Assembly (NCBI GenBank): GCA_965249735.1
Contig: CBDFMS010000022.1
Coordinates: forward strand, 124,001 to 188,000
DNA length: 64,000 nt
Source of the DNA: JANQSS01 sp965249735
GTDB taxonomy: Bacteria > Bacteroidota > Bacteroidia > Chitinophagales > Saprospiraceae
Reading direction: 5' to 3'
This document shows, one piece after another, positions 44,771 to 52,939 of this stretch. How positions within the stretch are numbered: position 1 is the first letter of the stretch; each line of letters begins with the position of its first letter. The position numbers and the translations under genes are program-made. The notes beneath the pieces were generated by a model. It was given only the letters and a program-made list of their open reading frames with translations, ran no database searches and was not told the origin of the DNA.

Positions 44771-45268
44771 ATGAAAAATTCGAAATTATTATTGCTATCC
44801 ATTCTCTCGATCATTCTAATGTCTGCATCCGGTGCACAAGAAAAACCTGTCAGTAACGGAATCGACTTCAGATACATCGCGATCAAAAATGAATATGCTC
44901 TAGTCGATTATTACAAAACCGGTAGTGCCTCTCTCTTTAGTGATTTAACGCACAACTCTATATCTACAACACCATTTCTTAACCATCCCATTTTTAGAAG
45001 AACTAGACGTGCGTATTGCAAAAATGAATGGCACGATGACTTACATGTTCATGACGTCGATTATATCGATATGAAAAAGATCTACATAAATGCAAATACT
45101 GCTTTTTGCTGTTCGTCATATTTAGCAAGCACAAAAACTCCAAAATTTATTATCACGGCACCCCAGCTCAGCTCGGGCATGGGCAGTCATGTTGAGTATT
45201 ATTATTTAATAAAAACCATACCGACATCGAATACTGGACCCATAATGACTTTCACTCTTAACCTATAA
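44771..45268 (+). CDS. Secreted protein of unknown function
   Basis: This 165-residue protein has a signal peptide (cleavage near SGAQE). The mature part contains four cysteines (one near residue 83 and a CC pair near 113-114), suggesting disulfides, and His/Asp-rich stretch HDDLHVHDVDYID. No family was recognised. It lies 12 bases before a PorT-like barrel gene, and a similar small-secreted-protein-plus-barrel arrangement recurs at 46500, so it is probably part of a two-gene unit. Confidence 0.65.
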   Translation: MKNSKLLLLSILSIILMSASGAQEKPVSNGIDFRYIAIKNEYALVDYYKTGSASLFSDLTHNSISTTPFLNHPIFRRTRRAYCKNEWHDDLHVHDVDYIDMKKIYINANTAFCCSSYLASTKTPKFIITAPQLSSGMGSHVEYYYLIKTIPTSNTGPIMTFTLNL

Positions 45269-45280
45269 AAACAAATAATT

Positions 45281-45961
45281 ATGAAACACTTAAAAGCAAT
45301 GCTCACACTATTATTCATGGCCGCAATATTATCAACGGGTTTAGCCCAAAACATCATCATTAAAGCAGGACCCAGTTTTGTCAATATGAAATTTAAATCG
45401 GACATGAGCGAGGAAGATATTGATACGGATATAAGAACGGGTTATCACATCGGTATCGCGTTAGAAACACCTATCTCTGAAAACCTGTTCTTCGAACCCG
45501 GTTTGCTGGTTTCGACCAAGGGTTGGACATACAAATATGAAGACAACGACTACGGATACTACAGTATTAAAACCACCATGAGTCCCGTCTATATTGACAT
45601 TCCATTAAGGGCTAAATCCTATTTCGGGAATGGAAAAGCGAAGTTTTATGGCGCCCTGGGACCATATGTTGGAATAGGAGTCGGTGGAAAAACAAAATAT
45701 GAAATAAAAGATCAATTCAGCAAAGAAACGGATTCTGAAGACATTGAATGGGGTTCAAATGAAGATGAAGATTTATTAGAAACACTTGATTTTGGATTAA
45801 CCGCAGGCGCCGGCGTACAGATAAAATCGTTTCAATTTGAGCTCTATTATGACCTTGGGCTGCGCAATATTTCGTCATACAAGGACGGAGATACCTCCAT
45901 TAAAAATAAAGTATTTGGAATTTCCGTCGGTTATCTATTTGCAACCGGTAAAGCAATGTAA
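45281..45961 (+). CDS. PorT-like outer-membrane beta-barrel protein
   Basis: This 226-residue protein has a signal peptide (cleavage near GLAQN) and an outer-membrane barrel of the OMP_b-brl/PorT-like group. Conserved marks are KAGPSFVNMKF, VYIDIPLRAKSYF and LGPYVGIGVGG. It is a clear paralogue of the protein at 46969 (shared GPYVGIGxGG, I(E/A)WG plus acidic loop and LGL(R/E)NIS) and a more distant relative of the broken gene at 28600. Specific function is unknown. The extracellular acidic loop around residue 150-165 is a feature of both paralogues. Confidence 0.83.
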   Translation: MKHLKAMLTLLFMAAILSTGLAQNIIIKAGPSFVNMKFKSDMSEEDIDTDIRTGYHIGIALETPISENLFFEPGLLVSTKGWTYKYEDNDYGYYSIKTTMSPVYIDIPLRAKSYFGNGKAKFYGALGPYVGIGVGGKTKYEIKDQFSKETDSEDIEWGSNEDEDLLETLDFGLTAGAGVQIKSFQFELYYDLGLRNISSYKDGDTSIKNKVFGISVGYLFATGKAM

Positions 45962-46499
45962 TTTTCAAGCTCTTTCTTGACTGCAGGTTAAAAATGATTT
46001 CTCTATTAAACGAATAACACCTAAATGCGCACTATGAAAAGAATATACAGATCGGGTCGAGACAACTCGAACGTCACGCGATACATTATTGCGATAAGTC
46101 AACTACTGATCCTGGAAACGGCGCTCGAGTCCGGCTTTCTATCTTTTGTGTATGATTTAAATTGTCCGAAAGCTGCGAATGGAATCAGGTTTCAATGAAG
46201 CACTATCGTGGGTCGCTAGTGGGGAAGTTAGAAAACTTAGATAACTGAGCATTGAGGTAGTCTACAACTTCTAAAATGCATCCTTGACCTATGGTAAGAA
46301 ATTGATGCTCTATCATGATTTCCGCACATCATAACTATAGAAGTATGAAATTTAGATAAGAAAGAAAACCAGGATAAATAATCGATAAACATTGACAGTG
46401 ACAAATAAAATATCACCACAGACGGATCCTTGAGTATTCAAAATCGAAAAGCCTGGCTCCGCTGAAGACGACAGATTGTTCATATTCTAATACGATGAC
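45962..46499. other. Intergenic stretch without recognised content
   Basis: In 538 bases only short unsupported frames occur, the longest plausible being 54 codons at 46034-46198 with no recognisable feature. The stretch separates the two secreted-protein/barrel gene pairs and may hold remnants of a duplicated copy, but none could be aligned by eye. Confidence 0.4.
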
Positions 46500-46979
46500 A
46501 TGAAAAATCTTAAATATATTCTGTTCTCGTTCCTGCTAGCGACTACCTGGTTGACGTCTCATGCTCAAATTTACGCGTATCACTTCCCAACCTATCATGC
46601 AGAAGTCAATTCATTCAACAAAATGGATTCAATAAACCAAGCCGACGGTGTCGGAATTCAACTCAGCCATTTCGACAAATATCCTCTCGTAAAGAATATA
46701 TTTTCTGCGCCTGTCATTGCCTCCTCGGAAAATGTCGACCACTTTGAACTTCCGAGCAATTATGATTATGAGTGCGACTTCTCTCTAATTGATGCTGAAG
46801 GATTGCTCTTTCAAGTTTTTGTTTCCGTTAAATATGATCTTCCTTATGCACCTGACGAGATTCCTTATTACTATTTAAACGATTCGCATTCCGAAATGAA
46901 AAATGGAGGATATATAGACGAAACCACACACCCAAATATTTATAGAACATTTAAAAAGAAAAAAAGTGATGACAACTAA
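46500..46979 (+). CDS. Secreted protein of unknown function
   Basis: This 159-residue protein has a signal peptide (cleavage near SHAQI). The mature part is rich in Tyr, His and Asp, with HFPTYHAEV and YDLPYAPDEIPYYYLND. It shows no clear similarity by eye to the small protein at 44771 although both stand directly before PorT-like barrel genes. Its end overlaps the next gene by 11 bases. No family was recognised. Confidence 0.6.
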   Translation: MKNLKYILFSFLLATTWLTSHAQIYAYHFPTYHAEVNSFNKMDSINQADGVGIQLSHFDKYPLVKNIFSAPVIASSENVDHFELPSNYDYECDFSLIDAEGLLFQVFVSVKYDLPYAPDEIPYYYLNDSHSEMKNGGYIDETTHPNIYRTFKKKKSDDN

Positions 46980-47694
46980 ATTATTTCTAACTGGCGCCTT
47001 GATTATATTTCTTTCTTATGTAGGACTAACACAAACAATTGCACTAAAAGCCGGCCCCAATTATGCTATGACGAAATTGAATCGAAGTGAATATGGGGAT
47101 GTTAGTAGAATTCTTGGATTTCATATCGGTGCTACTACTCACTTTCGATTATCACAACATTATGCTCTTGAGTGCGATATTTTGATTTCGCAAAAAGGAT
47201 TTAACTCAAACTATATCATAAGTTCACCTCCCGGTCAACTTGCGACTAACATACAAGCCAAAATGACTTACCTGGATATCCCCTTACGGATAAAAGGATA
47301 CGTCAAAAATGACGGGCTTAACATATACTTATTTACCGGACCATATGTAGGCATAGGGATAGGTGGAACAATCCAATCAGAAACTATAAGGCTCCATAAA
47401 TACTGGGATCATTGGAACTATCCAGACTTCGATTTTACCACAGGTGAAGAGTCCACTAATAAAAAAATAGCGTGGGGTAATGGTCCGAATGACGACTTCA
47501 GTAAAATTGATTACGGTGCTGTCGTAGGCTTTGGTATTGAGCGTAAATTCTTCAGGATCGATGTGGCCTACTGCCTGGGTCTTGAAAACATTTCTCCAAA
47601 AAGCACTCTATTGCACACATTCAAAAATAGGAGCTTAACCTTTTCCATTTCGTATGTTTTTCAAAATAAATCCTATTCGCATAAAAGCACTTGA
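46969..47694 (+). CDS. PorT-like outer-membrane beta-barrel protein, paralogue
   Basis: Started at the ATG at 46969 (a GTG lies three bases earlier), the product has 241 residues with a signal peptide (cleavage near GLTQT). The barrel marks KAGPNYAMTKL, LDIPLRIKGYV and TGPYVGIGIGG align with the paralogue at 45281. It overlaps the secreted protein gene before it, which indicates coupled expression, and a radical SAM gene follows after 56 bases. Function unknown. Confidence 0.82.
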   Translation: MTTKLFLTGALIIFLSYVGLTQTIALKAGPNYAMTKLNRSEYGDVSRILGFHIGATTHFRLSQHYALECDILISQKGFNSNYIISSPPGQLATNIQAKMTYLDIPLRIKGYVKNDGLNIYLFTGPYVGIGIGGTIQSETIRLHKYWDHWNYPDFDFTTGEESTNKKIAWGNGPNDDFSKIDYGAVVGFGIERKFFRIDVAYCLGLENISPKSTLLHTFKNRSLTFSISYVFQNKSYSHKST

Positions 47695-47750
47695 GTAAAA
47701 GATAATTCAATAATGATTAAAAATATGAACGTAGTGAAAAATAATAGATC

Positions 47751-49127
47751 ATGAAAAGAAAAGTATATTTAATTCAGCCCAGTTTCCGTAAAATGGATGG
47801 AAATATCGTAAAAGGATGGTCACAAGTAAATTGTTCTTTGGACCTTTCTATTATTTCAGCCAGCATTCCCAGTTCCTGGGAAAAATCATTCTGTTTCGAG
47901 TACTATGATGACATCGACTACAACACCGATGCTTCAGTGATTTTCCTAACGGCCATGACAAACGATATCAGACATGCTTATAACATTGCTCGCAAACTTA
48001 AAGAGAAAGGAAAAACTATAATATTCGGAGGTCATCTTGACACCTTTGCGGAGTCCATTATGCAAAGGGCATGTGACTCCATTTATTACGGTATACCCGG
48101 CCCGGAGCAAATTGAAGCGATATTGGAGGACGCTTATGCGGGAATTCTACAATCCGAGTATCACTGTGGTGTAAACATAGATTTCCCTTTTGATTACTCC
48201 TTGTTTAGAGGAAAGAAAGTACGATACCTTCAGATCATGACTACTGTCGGTTGCCGATTCAATTGCGACTACTGTTGTCATACACTTTATTATGGTGGTA
48301 AGTTTTGGTTAAGAAATCTGGATCATGTTATTTCCGACCTTAAAGAAGCCCGAAAACAGACCAGATTTATTGCCTTCAGAGATATTAATCTCTATAACCA
48401 TAGGGAACATCTTATAGAACTATGTCGTCGCATTATCGAGGAAAAGATAAATATTCGCTGGGGTGCTCAGTCTCCTGTTTATATTGGCAATGATCCGGAA
48501 ATACTAAATCTGATGTACAGATCCGGATGTAGACTGCTCTTCCTGGGACTTGAAACACTCAATCAAAATAACCTGAAAATTGTCCATAAGTATTTTAAGG
48601 TAGCAAACTATGGTGAAAATATTTCCAGCATCAGAAAGGCTGGTATAAACGTGGCTGGATACTTTATGTTTGGCTTTGATCATGATACTCCAGAATCTTT
48701 TGATCAAGTATATGATTTTGTTCAACAGAATAGCTTATCCGTAGTTATGCTGAATATTTATATTCCAAATCCAGGAACCAGGCTTTTCGAAAAAATAAAA
48801 AAAGAAGGCAGACTTGATATACCTGACGTCGAAACTTTTATGGCTCTTGATCCGGTTTATGGCATGCCAAATAGCCGGATTTATTTCACTCCCAAAGGAA
48901 TGTCAAGAGAAGAGCTTGCTACCGGATTTCTGAACCTTGCCAGAAAGTTAACTTCCTACAAACAGATTATACGGCGATCATTCCAACCCAACCTTGAAGC
49001 ACTTACTATTTTCAAAATGAATCTAGATCAGAGAAAAGATCGAATAAAAATGGAATCATGCCCGAAGGAAGTTTTTAAAGGAGTTTCATATAGACTGAAA
49101 CCTGAAACAGAATTATTGGAAGTTTAA
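47751..49127 (+). CDS. Radical SAM protein with B12-binding-like N-terminus
   Basis: This 458-residue protein contains the radical SAM cluster motif CRFNCDYC (Cys168, Cys172, Cys175), followed by FRDINLYNHREHL and GLETLNQNNLKIV as in B12-type radical SAM enzymes. Residues 1-140 have a Rossmann-like pattern (VIFLTAMTNDIRHAYNIARKL, TIIFGGHLDTF) resembling cobalamin-binding domains, but the DxHxxG cobalamin motif is not visible. It has no signal, so it acts in the cytoplasm. It is placed between genes for exported proteins (56 bases after a barrel, 11 bases before a secreted paralogue pair). Substrate unknown. Confidence 0.87.
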   Translation: MKRKVYLIQPSFRKMDGNIVKGWSQVNCSLDLSIISASIPSSWEKSFCFEYYDDIDYNTDASVIFLTAMTNDIRHAYNIARKLKEKGKTIIFGGHLDTFAESIMQRACDSIYYGIPGPEQIEAILEDAYAGILQSEYHCGVNIDFPFDYSLFRGKKVRYLQIMTTVGCRFNCDYCCHTLYYGGKFWLRNLDHVISDLKEARKQTRFIAFRDINLYNHREHLIELCRRIIEEKINIRWGAQSPVYIGNDPEILNLMYRSGCRLLFLGLETLNQNNLKIVHKYFKVANYGENISSIRKAGINVAGYFMFGFDHDTPESFDQVYDFVQQNSLSVVMLNIYIPNPGTRLFEKIKKEGRLDIPDVETFMALDPVYGMPNSRIYFTPKGMSREELATGFLNLARKLTSYKQIIRRSFQPNLEALTIFKMNLDQRKDRIKMESCPKEVFKGVSYRLKPETELLEV

Positions 49128-49138
49128 TCGTTAAAATC

Positions 49139-49654
49139 ATGAAAACATATCGGTATATATTTTTATTGTTTTACCTCCTTCTTTGTCACGGAGTCAATGC
49201 CCAATTTAAATGCCAGGATAATCCGTATATCCTTTGGGTAAGCACATCCCAAAACATTGAACTTAAAGGGAATCTACATTCTGCAAAAGATTCTTCCATC
49301 ATGTTTCATGAAGGTAATCATTTTTCCGCTTCATATGACATCGACTCAAGGAATATTTTACAGCTCAAATACCGTAAAAAAAAGCAAAAAGGAAATGCCA
49401 TGAAAATCGGTGCTGCAGCTGGACTTATTACAGGTATCGTGATCGCTGCAGGAGACCAAGGCCGAGGCCATTCCTTTTCTTATGTGGATACAGAAGTAAT
49501 TGTTCATTTCACCACAGTCCTTTTTACGACAGGATTGGGCCTTTCAATAGGGTTGGGATTAGGATCTAAATCGGAAAAAATTAAAATCAATGGAAATCAG
49601 AAAAGCTATGACGCCATTCGAAAAGATTTAGAACGGTTTCAATGCAATGAGTAA
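49139..49654 (+). CDS. Secreted protein with glycine-rich membrane segments
   Basis: This 171-residue protein has a signal peptide (cleavage near VNAQF), a first domain with a Cys (FKCQDNPYILWV) and LHSAKDSSIMFH, then two Gly-rich hydrophobic segments (about 88-104 and 125-146) and a closing part ending RKDLERFQCNE. The second segment is a glycine-zipper type. It is a tandem paralogue of the gene at 49719. It begins 11 bases after the radical SAM gene. No family was recognised; probably membrane-inserted in the envelope. Confidence 0.7.
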   Translation: MKTYRYIFLLFYLLLCHGVNAQFKCQDNPYILWVSTSQNIELKGNLHSAKDSSIMFHEGNHFSASYDIDSRNILQLKYRKKKQKGNAMKIGAAAGLITGIVIAAGDQGRGHSFSYVDTEVIVHFTTVLFTTGLGLSIGLGLGSKSEKIKINGNQKSYDAIRKDLERFQCNE

Positions 49655-49718
49655 TGGAGTTTCTGAGACAGTTTGGAAGTGAGGAAGTTTGAAAATTTAA
49701 AACTAATTAATAAAAGTT

Positions 49719-50291
49719 ATGAAAACATATAGGCAATGTATTTATTTATTTTTCTTACTCATTTACCAGGCTGGTGTCGGCCAAATCAATTGTTATAACA
49801 GTCCCTACAACTTATGGGTGGTTTCTAAAGACTCTATTGAGGTTAGAGGGAAACTTCATCCGTATGCATTAGAGACAAAAGGGACCCTTCATTCGATGAA
49901 GGATTCCTCCATCATGTTTCACAGGGCCGACTATGGTTCTCCGTACGAAATCCAATCAACGGATATTATTCAGTTTCAATCCCGAAAGAAGGGTCAGATT
50001 GGAATAGGAGCTGCCATCGGAACTACAGCAGGGCTCTTAGTTGGGATCATGATAGCTAATGGAAATAGTGCTAAGTCTTCCAATAGCATTTCCGGTGCTT
50101 TCGGCGCTGAAATTGGTGAGGGTTTCGAGGATGCCGGAACAATCCTTCTCTCGACAGCCATAGGTGCTTCCATCGGCATCGTCATCGGTACATCTTCAAA
50201 AAAAATGACGATCAATGGTAGTCAAAAGCGATATACGGCTTCCCGGAAGCAGTTAAAAAGGTATCAATGCCAATCACATTTGAACGAGTGA
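49719..50291 (+). CDS. Secreted glycine-zipper protein, paralogue of 49139
   Basis: This 190-residue protein shares with its neighbour the start MKTYR, the mature NxPYxLWV region, LHSMKDSSIMFH, two Gly-rich membrane segments and the end KRYQCQ. It contains an extra stretch of about 12 residues that repeats the strand before LHS (RGKLHP and KGTLHS), a small internal duplication absent from the first copy. The two closing Cys residues (one early, one late) are conserved in both, suggesting a disulfide. Function unknown. Confidence 0.7.
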   Translation: MKTYRQCIYLFFLLIYQAGVGQINCYNSPYNLWVVSKDSIEVRGKLHPYALETKGTLHSMKDSSIMFHRADYGSPYEIQSTDIIQFQSRKKGQIGIGAAIGTTAGLLVGIMIANGNSAKSSNSISGAFGAEIGEGFEDAGTILLSTAIGASIGIVIGTSSKKMTINGSQKRYTASRKQLKRYQCQSHLNE

Positions 50292-50530
50292 GATGAAGGA
50301 GTAAGAAGTTTCCATTATTGACATGTTCCTGTATACGTCATGTTATAAAAACCTGTTTATACCATAAAATCATGAGCAAGTCCGGTCATTGACTAAAATC
50401 ATGGTCTATGCTAATCACCATCATCTGAAATCACGTTATAAGTCGTAATCTTTAGAGCCCTTTCAGACCTGAAGATCAATCCGGGTGAGAAAGCTGAATG
50501 CGATTTTTTCTTTGAATAAAAACAAGAACT

Positions 50531-51658
50531 ATGAACAGTAAAATATCTGATCTCGCCGGTCCCGGCATTAGCACATACGAAGAAGTAGCGAAGATACTTC
50601 CTGAAAATTACCATGCTTTGCAGACCCCACTGAGACGCATGAAGGCACTTTACATGGTCAAAGAATACATTGAAAAAGGATTGGCAGAAGCACTCAATCT
50701 CCAGATGGTCCAGGTACCCCTCATCGTTCGCGAAGACAGTGGCGTGAATGACTATCTCGACCGCGATGGCTCTCGTACACCGGTGGATTTTCCGGCTGGA
50801 CTGGGATTGCCAAAACGCATTGATGCACAAATCGTCCAGGCTGCAACGAAATGGAAAAGAATGGCTCTGGCACAATTTGATTGCGCTATTGGACAAGGGA
50901 TCAACACGGATATGCGTGCCGTACGTAAAGATTATTTCCTGGATCATGATCACTCTTCCTACGTCGATCAATGGGACTGGGAAAAAAGAATTACACCTGA
51001 AGATCGCCATTTGGACTATCTAAAAGGCACGGTCAAGAAAATATGGAAGGTCATTTATGGAGCCGGCATGCTGGTCAAAGAAAAATATCCTGAATTACGC
51101 GATCCGCGTTATCCGGACTTCCCCGAAGAATTGAAATTTTTTCATGCAGAAGAGATTTTGGATATGTATCCTGACCTTCCGCGCAAGCAACGAGAAACCA
51201 AGCTCATTCAAGAGCATAACGCTGTATTTATCATAGGTATCGGATCTGTATTAAAAGACGGTTATCCGCATGAAATGCGTGCTGCCGACTACGATGATTG
51301 GATTACACCTTCCGTTATTAAAAACGGTCAGCAAATGCATGGATTAAATGGAGATATCCTGGTTTGGAATCCTGTTACTCAGCGACGGCATGAACTTACT
51401 TCAATGGGAATTCGCGTAACAAAAGAAAGCATGAAAGCTCAACTCGAGCTTTCCAATCAAATGGATTTTCTAAGCATGCCTTACCATCAAGCGATTTTAA
51501 ATGATGAGATTCCACTGAGTATCGGCGGCGGAATTGGACAAGCGCGGACATATATGTACCTCTTGCGTACGGCTCATCTGGGAGAAGTTACAGTCTCCAT
51601 CTGGCCTGATGAACTGAAAAAAATCTGTGCCGAGAAAAATATTTTCGTTTTGAATTAA
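50531..51658 (+). CDS. asnA: Aspartate-ammonia ligase
   Basis: This 375-residue enzyme makes asparagine from aspartate, ammonia and ATP in the cytoplasm. Family motifs are VPLIVREDSGVNDYLD, FDCAIGQGINTDMRAVRKD, VDQWDWEK, the ILVWNPVTQRRHELTSMGIR-type segment (residues about 275-300) and the closing GGGIGQARTYM. It is slightly longer than the 330-345 usual because of an extension in the middle (about 175-230). A perfect hairpin follows the stop. Confidence 0.96.
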   Translation: MNSKISDLAGPGISTYEEVAKILPENYHALQTPLRRMKALYMVKEYIEKGLAEALNLQMVQVPLIVREDSGVNDYLDRDGSRTPVDFPAGLGLPKRIDAQIVQAATKWKRMALAQFDCAIGQGINTDMRAVRKDYFLDHDHSSYVDQWDWEKRITPEDRHLDYLKGTVKKIWKVIYGAGMLVKEKYPELRDPRYPDFPEELKFFHAEEILDMYPDLPRKQRETKLIQEHNAVFIIGIGSVLKDGYPHEMRAADYDDWITPSVIKNGQQMHGLNGDILVWNPVTQRRHELTSMGIRVTKESMKAQLELSNQMDFLSMPYHQAILNDEIPLSIGGGIGQARTYMYLLRTAHLGEVTVSIWPDELKKICAEKNIFVLN

Positions 51659-51681
51659 CCTAAAATAATCGTGGGTAAAAA

Positions 51682-51713
51682 ACGGGTAGAATCCAGTGTT
51701 GGATTCTACCCGT
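51682..51713 (+). terminator. Perfect 14-bp hairpin after asnA
   Basis: Arms 51682-51695 and 51700-51713 are exact complements with loop GTGT. On the plus strand only ATTTCG follows; the A-run before the hairpin gives a T-run on the minus strand, so it could work in both directions. It lies 23 bases past the asnA stop. Confidence 0.7.
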
Positions 51714-51865
51714 ATTTCGATTATCCAATCATACACTCCGCTGTATTATATCATTTTGGAAGTAGCGAATAGTACAATCAGCTAATTGATTTCGACTTTA
51801 TCAGCTTATGTATTTTTTCTACCTTGTTATCCTATATGTACACCTGGTAAAAGAGAACAATTATT

Positions 51866-52939
51866 GTGAATTCCAACCCCGAAAATCATTATTCGACCGT
51901 TAAAAAAGATGCAACAGTTACGGTGATCATTGCTTCGTATCTACGGCATGATACGCTCAACCTGGCATTGAAGTCAGTCTATAAGCAAACGTACAATAAG
52001 TGGCGTGTTCTTGTCATCGCAGACTGCTGTGATGATAATTTCAAGGACAAGGTAGATCTATCACATGGGCGTGTAGAATTTATAAACTTGCCCATCAGGT
52101 GTGGAAATCAATACGGGCCCAATTCCGTTGGAATTCATTTGGCCGATTCAGAGTATATCGCATTTTTAAATCACGACGATATGTGGTTGGCTGATCACCT
52201 CGAACATGCACTAGATACGATGAGAGAAAATCAAGCCAATTTTTTCATGGGCAGAGCTGCATTTTGTCATCCACGCAACCAATTAAAGAATAGCAAAGAA
52301 AAAGGAAGACTTGTTTTTTCAGAAATCAATCGTCCCGAAGCCATATGGCATTGTCTGCGTGGCCATAATACCTACTTTGAACCGGCTAGTTCTTGGGTTC
52401 TTAAAAATAAATTATCCAAAAATACCGGATACTGGACCCCTCCGGACCAGTTAATGGTATCACCTGTAATGAATTGGATACAGCGCGCTGCAAAAAAAAA
52501 GGCTAGATTTTGCTTTTCGCGCAAACTGACGACGCTGAAATTTAATCTTCATCATTCCTCGGATGCCAACTTACCACAATACAAAGTCACTCATCTATTT
52601 ATTAAACTGTTGAAAGAATATAACGCGCTGAACCCTTATGTCGTTAGGCGCTATGTTAGTGAAGATCTTGTTCAAGCGCACAGTCGGGGTTTGCTCACAC
52701 GTGATATTTTATGGAAACCAATATTAATGACAAAAAAAGAAGAAAGAATGCAGCAAGAATTCTTTGATTTCCTCACTACAAATACTGATCAAAATACGGA
52801 AACACCCTCAGAGAAACGCACTTCCAGAATTCGCGCAGTAATGACCAAAAGGACCGGTGAAGTAATTGAACGATTTGTGGACCCTAAGGTTGTTATTGAC
52901 GCGTTTTTACTTACCAGAAAAAATTCCGACCCAACATGA
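51866..52939 (+). CDS. Family 2 glycosyltransferase
   Basis: This 357-residue protein starts at a GTG and has a GT-A fold: VTVIIASYLRHDTLNLAL at the N-terminus and the metal-binding motif LNHDDMW (residues about 100-106). No signal peptide or membrane segment is seen, so it should act at the cytoplasm or membrane face. It overlaps the following 2,3-dehydratase gene by four bases (ATGA), so the two are co-translated. The GT probably transfers a deoxysugar or another sugar onto an unknown acceptor; this is inference from the partner. Confidence 0.87.
   Translation: MNSNPENHYSTVKKDATVTVIIASYLRHDTLNLALKSVYKQTYNKWRVLVIADCCDDNFKDKVDLSHGRVEFINLPIRCGNQYGPNSVGIHLADSEYIAFLNHDDMWLADHLEHALDTMRENQANFFMGRAAFCHPRNQLKNSKEKGRLVFSEINRPEAIWHCLRGHNTYFEPASSWVLKNKLSKNTGYWTPPDQLMVSPVMNWIQRAAKKKARFCFSRKLTTLKFNLHHSSDANLPQYKVTHLFIKLLKEYNALNPYVVRRYVSEDLVQAHSRGLLTRDILWKPILMTKKEERMQQEFFDFLTTNTDQNTETPSEKRTSRIRAVMTKRTGEVIERFVDPKVVIDAFLLTRKNSDPT

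Noticed and set aside
46034..46198. 54-codon frame in the gap between the two barrel units
   Set aside because: Short, no signal peptide or family pattern, no flanking support.
49655..49718. Imperfect agtttgag-like repeats between the two glycine-zipper genes
   Set aside because: Too degenerate to call a tandem array.
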